Shown: positions 12,009 through 22,560 of the stretch, piece after piece
Layout: the number at the start of each line of letters is the position of its first letter
How positions within the stretch are numbered: the stretch's first letter is position 1
Source: Patella vulgata
Taxonomy: Eukaryota > Mollusca > Gastropoda > Patellidae
Direction: 5' to 3'
Assembly: GCF_932274485.2 (NCBI RefSeq)
Contig: NC_065879.2
Span: 64,191,459 to 64,255,458, forward strand
DNA length: 64,000 nt
The notes under the pieces: model-generated
Database searches by the model: none
What the model was told of the DNA's origin: nothing
What the model saw: the letters and a program-made list of their open reading frames with translations, nothing else
Translations under genes and position numbers: made by a program

Positions 12009-12366
12009 TCCATCGAGCCCGTAAGCCTATGGCTAAACCCCATTCCCCCCTCCGCCCAAACCAAATACCGTGTCCACCGTGTTTTTATTTTAGTTATACT
12101 TTAGGACTGATTAACGTTGGTTAAATAAACAAATTATGAAGGATTATATCGGAATGGGCATCCCTTAAAAGTATTATACCTCCATCAATCCCGTACCCCC
12201 TCCCCCTAAACCAAATACCGTGCCCACCACTGTAATCCATGTTGATAAATTTAGTTTTTACGTAACATAGTTTTACTTTAGTATACTGATTAACGTTGAT
12301 TAAATAAACAAATTATCATGGATTATATCTGAATGGGCATCCCTTAAAAGTATTATACCAATCAAA
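12009..12366. repeat. Tandem duplication, two units of about 175-185 bases
   Basis: Both units carry CAAACCAAATACCGTG, GATTAACGTTG, TTAAATAAACAAATTAT and GAATGGGCATCCCTTAAAAG in the same order (first at about 12009-12180, second at about 12181-12366). They lie directly upstream of the receptor gene promoter region. Confidence 0.75.
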
Positions 12367-12462
12367 CAATCAACACCAAACATGTCTATCCGTGTCTAAT
12401 TATGTCGCAAGTTTTTACATCCACTCAACGAAAGACGTATACTTCCGGTTGGTCTGCTCGTC

Positions 12463-12469
12463 TATATAT
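12463..12469 (+). promoter_or_regulatory. Candidate TATA box of the lectin/TSP1 receptor gene
   Basis: TATATAT lies about 30 bases upstream of a short stretch ending at 12522 in a strong donor (GTAAGTAT at 12523). This fits a TATA promoter and a noncoding first exon spliced to the acceptor at 12898-12899. Inference only; no transcript evidence. Confidence 0.45.
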
Positions 12470-12492
12470 GACAGTTCATACTACACAAACTA

Positions 12493-12522
12493 TTTCCTTG
12501 TAACACGGCTTATTACAAACAT
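12493..12522 (+). other. Putative noncoding first exon (5' UTR) of the receptor gene
   Basis: The donor GTAAGTAT follows at 12523. The matching acceptor would be CTATTTCAG at 12891-12899, which leaves only ATT before the ATG at 12903. The exon start is estimated from the TATA position. Confidence 0.4.
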
Positions 12523-12902
12523 GTAAGTATAATTTTACTTAATTAAATGGTGTAATTAAAACACATATAAAGCAAGAGCTAAATCTTCATATTGTAGGTC
12601 TTAAGCTGGCGATTTTGTGTTGTTGTTTTTTTTATTTTTTATTTTTTTTGGGGGGGGGGGGTATATAAGTTTTTATAAATATATTTTTAGCTTATACTTG
12701 ATATTTTTTTGTTACATAATATTTATAAAAAGTTATCTAAATTTGTTTTTAATCTTTTTTCACAAATTTTAGTATTTCAATTATATTCCGAATACTATAT
12801 CAATTTTTGGCAGATCATTTTCCGCTTATTTCTTCAACTTTTCCATCCCGTTTTTATAGTGTTCACGACGCAAAAAAACCCCCAGTATTCCTATTTCAGA
12901 TT

Positions 12903-15900
12903 ATGGCGACCATGTTGAAATTATCTCTAGCTTTATTAATGTTGTTGGGTGCAGGTAATTTAGTAATTATTTATAAGAATATATCGTTTGTATAATAACT
13001 ATAACACTAATATATTATTCAATTGTCATGATTACATTAAACTTTGTATCCGTTTTTTGTCACGTATACTTTTTATGGACATAGTTTATACTAGATATAT
13101 ACATATATTGAATTGTTGGGGGCGGGGGCATGTCACGTGACTAGCGTGAAATTACTTTACATGTATACAATATAATCTTAATATGATACAATTTATGGAG
13201 CACCTTGTCACAATATTTATGTGCCATTTAAAGCACACTCTATTGGTTTATTATAGTAATGGTGGTGGTAACAATGGATGTATATGGTTGTTATCAACAA
13301 CCCGATTCGCCATGTTCAAATTTTACTATAACCTGTGAAGTTGGTACACGTATTATATTTTACGCCCTGCAGTACTATACCAAACCATCGATTAACATCT
13401 GTCCACCACTACAAGATAAAGATGATTGTAACACGAGTCAATGCTGTACCAGGAATTCTAGTGATAGAAATGAAACTTTCAGTCGGCAAGATAGTTATTC
13501 TGTTTATACAGCCTGTACTTATCAAAAATCATGTACCATCACCTCCCCTTATACTCCTAATAGTAATACTCCTTATCATTATGTACATTATGGTTATAAT
13601 TGTACTCCTGGTAAGTAATCCCATTATTTATATAGTAGAATTGTATATTACATACGGTATCTTCTTAAAAGTACTCCCGTCAGACCTTGTAGATGCGTGC
13701 CTCTCTAATCAAAAATAATTAATTGTAACAATAAAGATAAATAGTGCATATGACATACCTTGTGTCCAAAAGATGCAAAATAAACATGTTAATATAATGA
13801 ATGGGCCTACATATGTTTGTTTTATATCTGTTTTATTGTATATTACTACGTTCGCCAGTTACCGTTAAATTTACAGTTTTAAACAGTTAACTGAGTTATC
13901 ATTAAATCTATGGTTTTATATAGTTGACTGACGTATATCATAAATGTACAGTTTAATTAGTTGTCTGAGATTTGTTAAATGTACATTTTTAATGAGTTGT
14001 CTAATAGTAAGTCCACACAGAATTTACACAAAAACAAATATACGGACAAGACATCATACTTATAAAAACACAAAAAAAAGTGAATGGATCCGGGGGCTAG
14101 CCGTAAGGGTCCACTGCGCTGTACAGTGCCGGGTCTGTAGTGACACAGACTTCACTCAAATTTGAAAACAATCAGGAATACAACCCAAAGAAACCATAGT
14201 GTAATGCCAGCTAATTGTACAGTTTTAACTGTTTATCTGAGTTGTCGTTAAATGATGTACAAATTTAATCATTTATCTGAGAAGTTATTGTGAAAATATG
14301 TAAAGTTGCCGTCGTTAGGGCTGAAATTAGCTACACCTCACAGATAAAAGCACTTTGGCATTATTAATAGTGTGTTGTCCATATAATAGTTGTTATTTAT
14401 ATCTTTCCGGCCTTCATTAGCCCAGTCAGATCAGAACAATGTGACGTTAAGCCCCACTTCATTCATTATTCATGTCTTTAACATGTGTTACAGTGTCCCT
14501 TATCTATAACATGGCGACAACAAGTACAAAATCAAGTGAAAATGGTTTTTTGTACCTGTATTATGGAGGTAGAGCTCCACCAGCTATAGATTCATCATGT
14601 TCCTGTAATGCAAATGCTACTGCGATTAGTATCCAGTATATCAACTTAGGTGTTGAAACATGCAACAGAGTAAATGTGCTACTAGATTATAAACCTATAT
14701 ATAATTGTACGGGAGAACCCGTGTTTATTCCTAGAAGGAGCCTTAAAGCCAAGCATCTACAGATCAATATCACCCAATACAAGCCCAGTTATGGTGATGC
14801 AATATTGATGCTGATCAAAGGTACGATATACTTTATAAAATACTTTAATAGCAATACACTGACTTATCCAATAGAAAAAAATATGACTGTACGAGCGTAT
14901 ACTGTCTAAACAAACCCTGTGTTGGTATACAATTTCCTTTGGTAGTGGCATAAGCGGTTACAAACTGCTATTTAGTATCAGGCATTCTTTTTATATTTAT
15001 AATCAGGTTTATATATTTAGCATTAATACCAAGTTTATATGATCCGGAATTCAATGTATATTTACTACAGTGTATATTAAGTGCAGCGTCAAGTATATAA
15101 TTAACATCAGGTTTATATATAGTATCGGTAGTATACACATTATGTATATTAAGTACAATATCGTATACAAACAGTATCAAGAATGTATTTTGTTTCAGGT
15201 ATTAGATATGTAACAAATAACAAGAATTTGTTTTACATTGTATAATTATTTCCTGTAAAACTACAGTCATATGCTGTTCTCATTAGGTCATAATGTTTAT
15301 GGTGCTATGTTACCGGGGGTGGGCTGAAGGATATTTCAATTCACGTGTTACGGATTGACCCTGTTCATTGCCCATGTGACTCGCATGAAACAGCTTAATA
15401 TTCTTTCTAATATGCAATTCAAGGATATAACGTGTCTTTATATATCTGTGTATCTATTATAACAGGAAAGGGTGGTTCAGATAACATACACAATTTGTAA
15501 ATTTGTACACCAGTTTTCACAATACAATACAAGTGTTACATAGATTTGTTTTATCTGAACCAATTTTTGTTCTTTGTCAATGAATAATTCAAGTTACCAT
15601 GATTATGTCCAACAAGCTAGATCTAGACTGGTGAACATTAATTCACTATTTGTTCCATGAACCTTTTTACTCTATTTGTAGATGAAAGCGGAACAGATTC
15701 GGTGCAGGTGTCATGTGATTGTGATAATGTCGGTGAGTATATATTGTATTTATATAGTGACAATATGTTCAACTAATATTCCAATATTATATTCTGTTTT
15801 AAGTTTAGTTTAATTAAGTAAATGAAGTATGTGTATTCGATGAGGAGAACCAAACAATACGAAATTGTAACGTTGATGATGTTAGCAAGGTTGTTTCTTT

Positions 15901-18900
15901 TTTAGCTTTTGATCATATAATAACTGTCTGGTTTAGGCAACACCGTCGCAGTCTAGAAACCCAGCCTCTTATATTCAGTTTTTCATATTATATTAGTTTG
16001 TTTGTCGTATTTTTGTTTTATTATAACTGGTAATAATGGCCTTTATATATATACATAGTACGGGTAACAAATATTGTTACCGTGATTATTGGTGCTGACT
16101 GGTCATGTCGTTTCTTATTATAGTAAGTGCTAAATGGAGTAAGTGGTCTTCATTCAGTCCATGCTCTGTGTCATGTGGTAACGGATCTATGATTAGAACT
16201 AGAACATGTAACAATCCTGTAGGAGGTGGTGCGGCAAATTGTGGTGGCAATTCTAATCAGACCACGATGTGTAACCAACTGCCATGTTTTGGTTTGTATA
16301 GTTATATCTTTCACATATTATGCTCTATACATGTCATTTGCAATTTAACAGTTTGTATGAAGACGCCATTACTCCATCAGAGTGATACCCGATTCTGCAC
16401 AGTCGTTGATCTTGTGCCGTGCACTTTACTGGCCAACCAGATGAAATGCTGTTTAAAGCTAATTTGAAAAGTCTCGACTGTCATTTCTTTTTACTGGAAT
16501 ATTTCATTTCGTCCATGCCTATCTAGTAAAAAAAGAGAGTGGTTGTCACTTCTATATCTATATTGAAATATGTATAGATTTGGTTTAAGAACATGTTCTT
16601 CGTCACGGTCGCTAATTATTTTTTTCTTGCTGTGCTTCGAAATGGACTTCAAATTTTGGACTTTAGCACATACTTTGCCTCATTTCCGTTTTATTTGCAG
16701 CATTATACCTGCCGTTAAGTAGCTGACAATGTATAAAATTCTCGCTAGACAATTATAAACCAGTTCCCCACAAATGTGGTTGATGGGTCGTATTCCTTGA
16801 GACGATACATTGAACAGATCTGTTTAATTCTGAATGTATGTGTACCTTTGATAAGCACGGTCTTGTTTCTTCCTTTGTCAAGGATATATTTCCATTAATT
16901 AATTAGCTAGTTAACGAGCCAACGGGCGGAGGACCCGGAGAAAACCCACGAGGTTGGACAGGCGACCCTACTCCTTGTCACGTATAAACGAGGAATCGAA
17001 ACCACCTTACATGACTCAATGACCGGCATTATGATGCAACGAGCACGCGTTAACCATTCGCATTCGCCCGCCAAGCCCCCCCCCCCCCCACACACACACA
17101 CACCTGATCAGATAGTTTAAAACATAGATAATAAAATTGGAATATGTTAAAATATAAATCGGTAGATGAGCATTGTAGCCTTAATTGTCAATGTTACTGT
17201 TATTAAGATAATAAACAAAGTGTTGATCATCCATTAAATCACTAAATGGCCGAACCATTCTAATCTACTTAAAATCTGTGTCACCCGATGGCATCGAGAG
17301 TTGATTTGATTATGGTCTTGTCATGATAATAATTGTGTAATTAATAATTTGTATAACATTTAAGGTCCAAGGACCTGCAAATATATAGATTTAGCTTTTG
17401 CATAATGCCTGTTTAACTAGATATAAGGATGAACATATAGAAATTCGTCTATTTAAAGCAACATCCAAACCTTCATAAAATCTGGTAACTTGTCGGTGGA
17501 TGGGGGTCAATGTCCGTGTAATAAATAACAACGAATTAATATAATATTACTTTACAGGAATGGATGGAAGTTGGAGTGAGTGGTCATCGGTCAGCAACTG
17601 CTCTGTTACATGTGGTGGAGGAACTAAACTCAAGACCAGACAGTGTAACAATCCAACATCGATAAATGAAGGGGCTAGTTGCACCGGCCCGTCTTACAAG
17701 AACCAGGTGTGCAATACTTCTACTTGCACGGGTTTGTATTTATAAATATTTTTTTTGATTTACAAATTGACTGGCGGGGTTTCGATTCCACGGTTGTACG
17801 TGACAGGGTGTAGGGTCGCCCGTCCCTACGCACAAGTGAATTACCTAGTTTGTGTCTAGTGGACGTTAACCACCCACCCACCCCCTCTCGCTCTCCCCCT
17901 CTCTCTCTCTCCCTCTCACTCTCTCTCTCTCTCATTTTAAAACAATTGTAGGCTACAAAACTACTTTTTTATATAGACATTAGATATGAAGTTTAGATAT
18001 TTTTTTTTTTTTATTTTTTTTTTTTTTTTTGGGGGGGGGGGGGTCTTATTAATTATTTGAAAATAGTATAATTTATACTTGAATCATATGGTAATATATA
18101 AAATAGTAACAAAGAGTTTTGTTTAATGGGGCTTTGGGTTTTTTTTTTGTTCTTGGGGTTTTAATTTGGGGCGTCATCTAATTGCTTATATTGCCTTACA
18201 ATAAAATAAACGGGTGGGTCGCAGCTATATTTCCCATGCAATGAAAAGGAATTAATGAGAATTATTTTTGTAAATGATAGTATGTTTAAATTATATAACC
18301 CGGGCCATTGGCAATATTATCATTATTCCAAATATATCTATATGTTGCAATAGATCTCACAACGTAGCTCTAATCAATGTTTGTTAATGTCGTGATATTA
18401 ACTTAGGAGAGGGTGACGGCTGTCCTAAGTTAAAATTGATTTTAGTTAAAATTGTCCCTAAAATAGTTTTGTGAAGCATCACTATTTTAAGTTAAAATAC
18501 AATTTTAACTTATAATATTATTTTAGTGAATTTTACGGAAGGCCATTAGGGTCAATCAAATGAAAGAAAAATCTGATTATCTTGTAATTACAAGATAGGC
18601 TATCTTGTAGTTACAAGATAGTTATACAGAATGGTTATCTTGTAATTACAAGATAGGCTAGATTGTAATAACAAGATACCCAAAATATTTTATTTTTTTT
18701 CATTTGATTGACCCTAATAGTATTCCGTAGGATTTTATCTAAAATGCTTAAAATCGTTTTGGGAAACGCATCTAACTTAAAGATACATTATGGGAGATAT
18801 TTATAGAGAGTTGGCCATTCTTGCTATAACAGTTCAAAAGTAGATGATGAAAGAAGAGTATATTGAAAAATTCAGTCAAATTACTTTATTCTGAACATAG

Positions 18901-20028
18901 TTATCATCGTTGTAATATTTGCCTAGAAATGGTAGCGAAATGTGTCTTCACCTTCGCCGAACGTTTGATTGACAGGCGTTAACTCCACCTACATATCTCG
19001 ATTATCAAGTAAAGTTTTCAATGGCATACGGAAACGCTTTACAGCGGCCTCGCTAAGTACACTCTATCATTTAGCCTCGATCTAACTGACGTATTTTCAT
19101 CAGGTTGCCCCTTATCTGATTTAATCAATTAGTGAAATCCTATTTAAATTCGAGCTGTATCCGAGCTATCCGTGGGTCTACAGAGTTGATTTTGGTCTTG
19201 TTGTTTAAATAAAGATCTAATTTATAATTTCTATAACATTTGAAGCCTAAATTAAGACTTGCAATAATCAAATTTAGCTCTTGCATAATGCATGTTTAAG
19301 TTATGATGGAATTTTAGTTTAAGACGATTTTAAGGAGATTTAAGTTTTTGTGAAACAGGGCCCTGGATAATAAAATCTAGTTACGCCATGAATAATCTAG
19401 ACAATAAAATAATGTTACTCTAGATATATAATGGCCTGCTATATATATATACAAGTGTATAGGTAAATCAGTTACGGGTTATTGTCTGATGTCAATGTAT
19501 CATGATATATATTTACAGGCACGTATGTACCATGGATTGTCTCAGGTGTTGCAATATTGGTCATCCTTGTAATCGCAATAATATGGTAAGCTAAACAAAC
19601 ATTATGATTAAAAAAAAGTTATAAAACATTACAAAACTTATAAAACATTATAAAATACTATCATTATTTCAATTTCAATTGGCAGGTTTATCCGATTAAT
19701 TCGAACTCGAATCAATAAAGCCAGCCTTTATGATACCCCAACACGACAGTCTACTGCCATTTTTCACAACCAAGAGTATACTGAATTACAACCCCGGGTA
19801 ATTGACGATGATCATGTGTGCTCACATTACCTCGCTCTGGTAAACACAACCAATGAATATGCACCATTCAACGCAGGGACCAGGGATGACGTACATTATA
19901 AGGCATTACAACCACCACCAGAGAGTGATAATAATCCGGTTTCCTTGTCAAACTATGTTAATATAAGCAATCAACATGTTATATCTGATGGCATTTATAT
20001 TAACCCAGTGCATGAACGGATTTATTAA
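12903..20028 (+). CDS. Single-pass receptor: SUEL-like lectin domain, two TSP1 repeats, tyrosine-motif tail
   Basis: Eight coding exons join in frame: 12903-12954, 13257-13610, 14494-14820, 15682-15732, 16124-16291, 17558-17731, 19519-19585 and 19686-20028 (511 residues). All introns are phase 1 except the last (phase 2), as usual for shuffled extracellular modules. Residues 1-17 plus a few more form a signal peptide. Residues about 25-135 resemble a SUEL/galactose-binding lectin (ITCEVGTRIIFYALQYY, late CTYQKSC and YVHYGYNC). Residues 136-244 form a domain I do not recognise. Two TSP1 repeats follow (262-317 with WSKW, CSVSCGNG, RTRTC; 318-375 with WSEW, CSVTCGGG, KTRQC), then a membrane segment (about 379-403). 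The tail carries Y413, Y429, Y446, Y456, Y469, Y488, Y502 and Y511; SHYLAL, VHYKAL and SNYVNI fit the ITIM pattern, and YVN/YIN fit Grb2-type SH2 sites. The ligand is unknown. A cell-surface recognition receptor is the likely role. Confidence 0.88.
14404..14468 (+). mobile_element. SINE-A tail fragment in receptor intron 2
   Basis: CATTAGCCCAGTCAGA and GACGTTAAGCCCC mark the 3' end of a SINE-A. It lies just upstream of the exon 3 acceptor (AG at 14492-14493). Confidence 0.7.
16925..17085 (-). mobile_element. SINE-B fragment in receptor intron 5
   Basis: On the minus strand GGTTTCGATTCCTCG, GACAAGGAGTAGGGTCGCC and CTCGTGGGTTTTCTCC are seen. The TC tail half is missing, and a poly-C/CA tract (17077-17102) abuts the head. 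Confidence 0.8.
17768..17936 (+). mobile_element. SINE-B fragment in receptor intron 6
   Basis: GGTTTCGATTCCACGG and GTAGGGTCGCC are followed, after an internal deletion, by CTAGTTTGTGTCTAGTGGAC and a CT-rich microsatellite (17885-17934). It begins about 36 bases past the exon 6 donor. Confidence 0.8.
18536..18727. mobile_element. MITE with TA target duplication and internal palindromes
   Basis: Inverted ends match over about 30 bases (CGGAAGGCCATTAGGGTCAA and its partner ending at 18727), with TA on both sides (18534-18535 and 18728-18729). A TA duplication is typical of the Tc1/mariner superfamily. The interior holds three copies of the palindrome TATCTTGTAATTACAAGATA or close variants. 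It lies in receptor intron 6. Confidence 0.75.
18772..19315 (+). repeat. Unclassified interspersed repeat family, copy 1
   Basis: Blocks TTGCTATAACAGTTCAAAA, CAGGCGTTAACTCCACCTAC, CAGCGGCCTCGCT and TGGGTCTACAGAGTTGATTT recur in the same order at about 41655-42515. The last third also resembles 17290-17420. No protein is encoded. Family unknown. Confidence 0.65.
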
Positions 20029-20076
20029 TCCAGACCTCGTGCATCTAAATAATATTCATCCCTTACCACTAAGACT

Positions 20077-20214
20077 GGGCCCTGTTTCTCGAAATCTTAA
20101 TCCAAGTTTTAGTAGATACTTCAATTGTTAAGCCCTAAAATGAATCTAATATTATCCAATCAAATTACTAAAATTTGGATTTTATCTTAGTTAAGATTTC
20201 GTGAAACAGGCCCC
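20077..20214. mobile_element. Small MITE in the receptor 3' flank
   Basis: GGGCCCTGTTTCTCGAAATC and its inverted partner ending at 20214 bound 138 bases. A half-copy of the same end is seen near 19345-19372. It starts 49 bases past the receptor stop, so it may lie in the 3' UTR. No clear target duplication is seen. Confidence 0.6.
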
Positions 20215-20645
20215 ACGATCCGTATTCAAAGGAAGTCTTTAATCGAAGTTAGTTTAGTGGTATTCAAAGGCAAATTTAGGTGAGAAAAATCCACTTTATT
20301 TTAAGTAACCCTATGGGAGTTGCCATAAAGTTAGGCGTGATTATAATAACTTCTTTCGGCTGGAGTATACAACGTAGTACTAGTGGCAGACCCGCAAGGT
20401 TGATTTTTAGAGTGTCAGGTCTGCAGCGTTGATGTAATGCCATCATTATGTATACGGTTATTGCCACCGCGATGTTCAAGGATATCCCTTTTCCAATCAT
20501 TTATCATGTTCGTAATCATGTTTTCCACGACTGATACATAATACAGTTTGGTGTGTTTTAACTACATTTGTAAAACTTGACACTGTGATGGCATTTCATT
20601 GTAGATGTCATCAAATATTTATGCTACTTTTCAACTCATTCCCTT
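20215..20645. other. Intergenic, nothing recognised
   Basis: I see no gene, RNA or repeat copy here. A 74-codon minus-strand open frame has no recognisable features. Confidence 0.45.
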
Positions 20646-20649
20646 ATAC

Positions 20650-21003
20650 ATGGGGATCACGTGGCTAAGTGGGTAAGACGCTGGCTCGCTAGCCTGGAGG
20701 TCGGGTGTTCGATCCCTGCATTGGCCGAGAAAGTTCATCCAGATTTTCCGGCGTGGTTCTCCCTTGTCAGTGATGCAGGACGGAGGGGCTGACAGGGAAA
20801 GCTGTCTAGTCGTTCGTTCGGATGGGACGAAAAACCGAGATCCCGTGTACACATTGGCGTGCACGTAAAAGATCCATTGACAGTTGGAATTCGATATAAG
20901 AGTAGGCCGTAGTGCCGCTGTCCGGGCAAAATTTCCCTCATAGCACACTGTATGGCGTATGCCCGTCTTCATTAGCCCAGGTTAGGAGCAGAACAGTAAG
21001 ACA
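20650..21003 (+). mobile_element. SINE-A copy, near consensus
   Basis: The best preserved copy: head CACGTGGCTAAGTGGGTAAG, B box GGTCGGGTGTTCGATCCC, then GCATTGGCCGAGAAAGTTCA, GTGCACGTAAAAGATCC, GAATTCGATATAAGAGTAGG and ATGGCGTATGCCCGTCTTCA. The tRNA-like boxes imply RNA polymerase III transcription of the source element. Confidence 0.9.
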
Positions 21004-21990
21004 TATATTAGTTGAAGTTAGCTGCTGATCGGATGTATAATTTACAAATATATAGAGAATCTCCTACCAGTCTTTTTTGATATTTTTTTATATCAAAAAA
21101 GACGAGTAGGAGATTTTATTTATCACCCAATCCTTTCTTACATGCACAAATAAATAAATATAATTCTTTGCTATAGACTTTACTTTTACCGAACCAGATT
21201 ACATAACGGCGTAGTGATACATCATTTTTTGATAGCAATTCAGCCATTGCAAAGTCCTTTATATTGACCGAGTGTTTCCATCAAGGTCAATTAAATAAAA
21301 ATAATTCATTTTTAATAAAAAAAAAAAGAAGTTACTTTTAATAAAAAAAAAATGAACTGTTCTTTGAGAATACAAAAAAAATAGTTCCTTTTTAACTGAC
21401 CAATCTCCTAAGGAGATATCGCAGTAGATTATGAAATATATCACACAAGCGATATCTACTGTAGAATGTATTATTGGGTGATAAATGATGATGTCTGCTG
21501 ACTGAAGTGTGCTACCAATGTTTTACAGTTGTTCTTTTATTACTTATTGCGTTTTAATTGGTAGTATTTATTCAGGTAGAAAATAACGCCAGGTGTATCT
21601 TTCGTCCGAATTTAGTACACATAATGTGCAGTCAATGCCAGATCTTTGAGATTCTAAAGTGACAGAATTTCTATGAATTACACAAAATATAGATTGATAA
21701 CATCACAGTGAATGATTTGTTCAGTCTGACTTAAAAGCCAAAAGTTCTTGTGTTATTGGTAAGAAGATGTTGTTTTCTATAAGTTTACAATATCCGACAT
21801 TATATACTAAACAGCAAAATAAAACGTCAGTACGATTTCAAAATCAGAGAGGCACTTTAATCAAATCATTCTAGAAAACGACTTAATAAATGGATAAAAG
21901 CAATTTTTTGTGAGCAGTATGTTGACACAATAGTGATTAATTCATCACAATTCCAAGACATTACGAGAAGGTTTAGAGTCTGTGCACAGT
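21004..21990. other. Intergenic, with a strong hairpin
   Basis: A 25-base arm hairpin (21058-21082 against 21090-21114, two mismatches, 7-base loop) is followed by ATCACCCAAT, whose complement ATTGGGTGAT returns at about 21473. That suggests a small inverted-repeat element of about 370 bases. No gene is seen. Confidence 0.45.
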
Positions 21991-22560
21991 CTATACATCA
22001 GTACCTGCGTGTCCACTGCGAGTGTCGGTAACAGCAGTTATTAAGTCTCCTCTGAATTTCACCCCAAAGATGTTCAGTCGGGTTTACGTCCGGGCTAACG
22101 GTTGACCAGTGCATAACGTTGACACCGTTCTGCTGTAGAAAGTCACGAGTAACTCTGGCGGTGTGGGCACAGGCGTTATCATGCTGGGAAACGGTGGTAT
22201 GACGTGCGAAATGTGGTATGACGTGGGGTCTGAGAGCTTGATTGATGTAGAGCAATGCTGTGATGCCGCCTCCTCTCCCTGGACCAAGATTTTGGAACAC
22301 CACAGGACCCACTCTCTGGTTCAGACCGATTCGACCCCAAACCATAATGCTTGGACCTCCCCATGAGTCTCGTTCCATGACACATTGGTCAGAATAACGC
22401 TGGCCACGTCGACGCCAAATTCTGGTCCTGCCATCTGCAGTTGATACGCCTGGTTTCTCTGAGCTGTCGTAAATCGTTGCATGCTGCTGACATTGTAGTG
22501 TGAATGATTCGACCAGGTATGGGGGTGCAATTTATAGGGCTGGTCCCGGTTAACAGTACG
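21980..22560 (-). pseudogene. Decayed Tc1/mariner-type transposase
   Basis: The minus strand reads GRTRIWRRRGQRYSDQCVME, then GGPSIMVWGRI, HDNACAHTARVTRDFLQ and SPDVNPTEHLWGEIQRR. This is the C-terminal two thirds of a Tc1-like DDE transposase. The DN of the second catalytic aspartate region and the NPTEH element with the third acidic residue are visible. Upstream, ESFTLQ (from DESRFTLQ) is followed by a foreign stretch of some 14 codons, and the N-terminal DNA-binding part is absent. Downstream of 21998 the frame dissolves. It is a dead partial copy; no inverted termini were found. Confidence 0.85.

Larger units (their letters stand above)
10626..12460. other. Intergenic, AT-rich, with one SINE and a tandem duplication
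   Basis: Apart from the SINE-A copy at 11231-11527 and the duplication at 12009-12366, no feature is supported. Open frames are short and low in complexity. Confidence 0.5.

Noticed and set aside
13335-13718. Overlapping 127-codon open frame in receptor exon 2
   Set aside because: It runs through the donor at 13611 and lacks the cysteine pattern. The other frame fits splice sites and the lectin domain.
19770-20000. Tail tyrosines as an ITAM
   Set aside because: YTEL to YLAL and YKAL to YVNI are spaced by about 13-15 residues, wider than the 6-8 of an ITAM. ITIM-like single sites describe them better.
20654-20724. tRNA-like boxes suggesting a tRNA gene (also at 6557, 2590 and 50665)
   Set aside because: Each is the head of a SINE-A copy, joined to the same SINE body, and lacks a paired acceptor stem.
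22163-22366. Plus-strand open frame of 67 codons
   Set aside because: It is a shadow of the Tc1-like transposase on the other strand.
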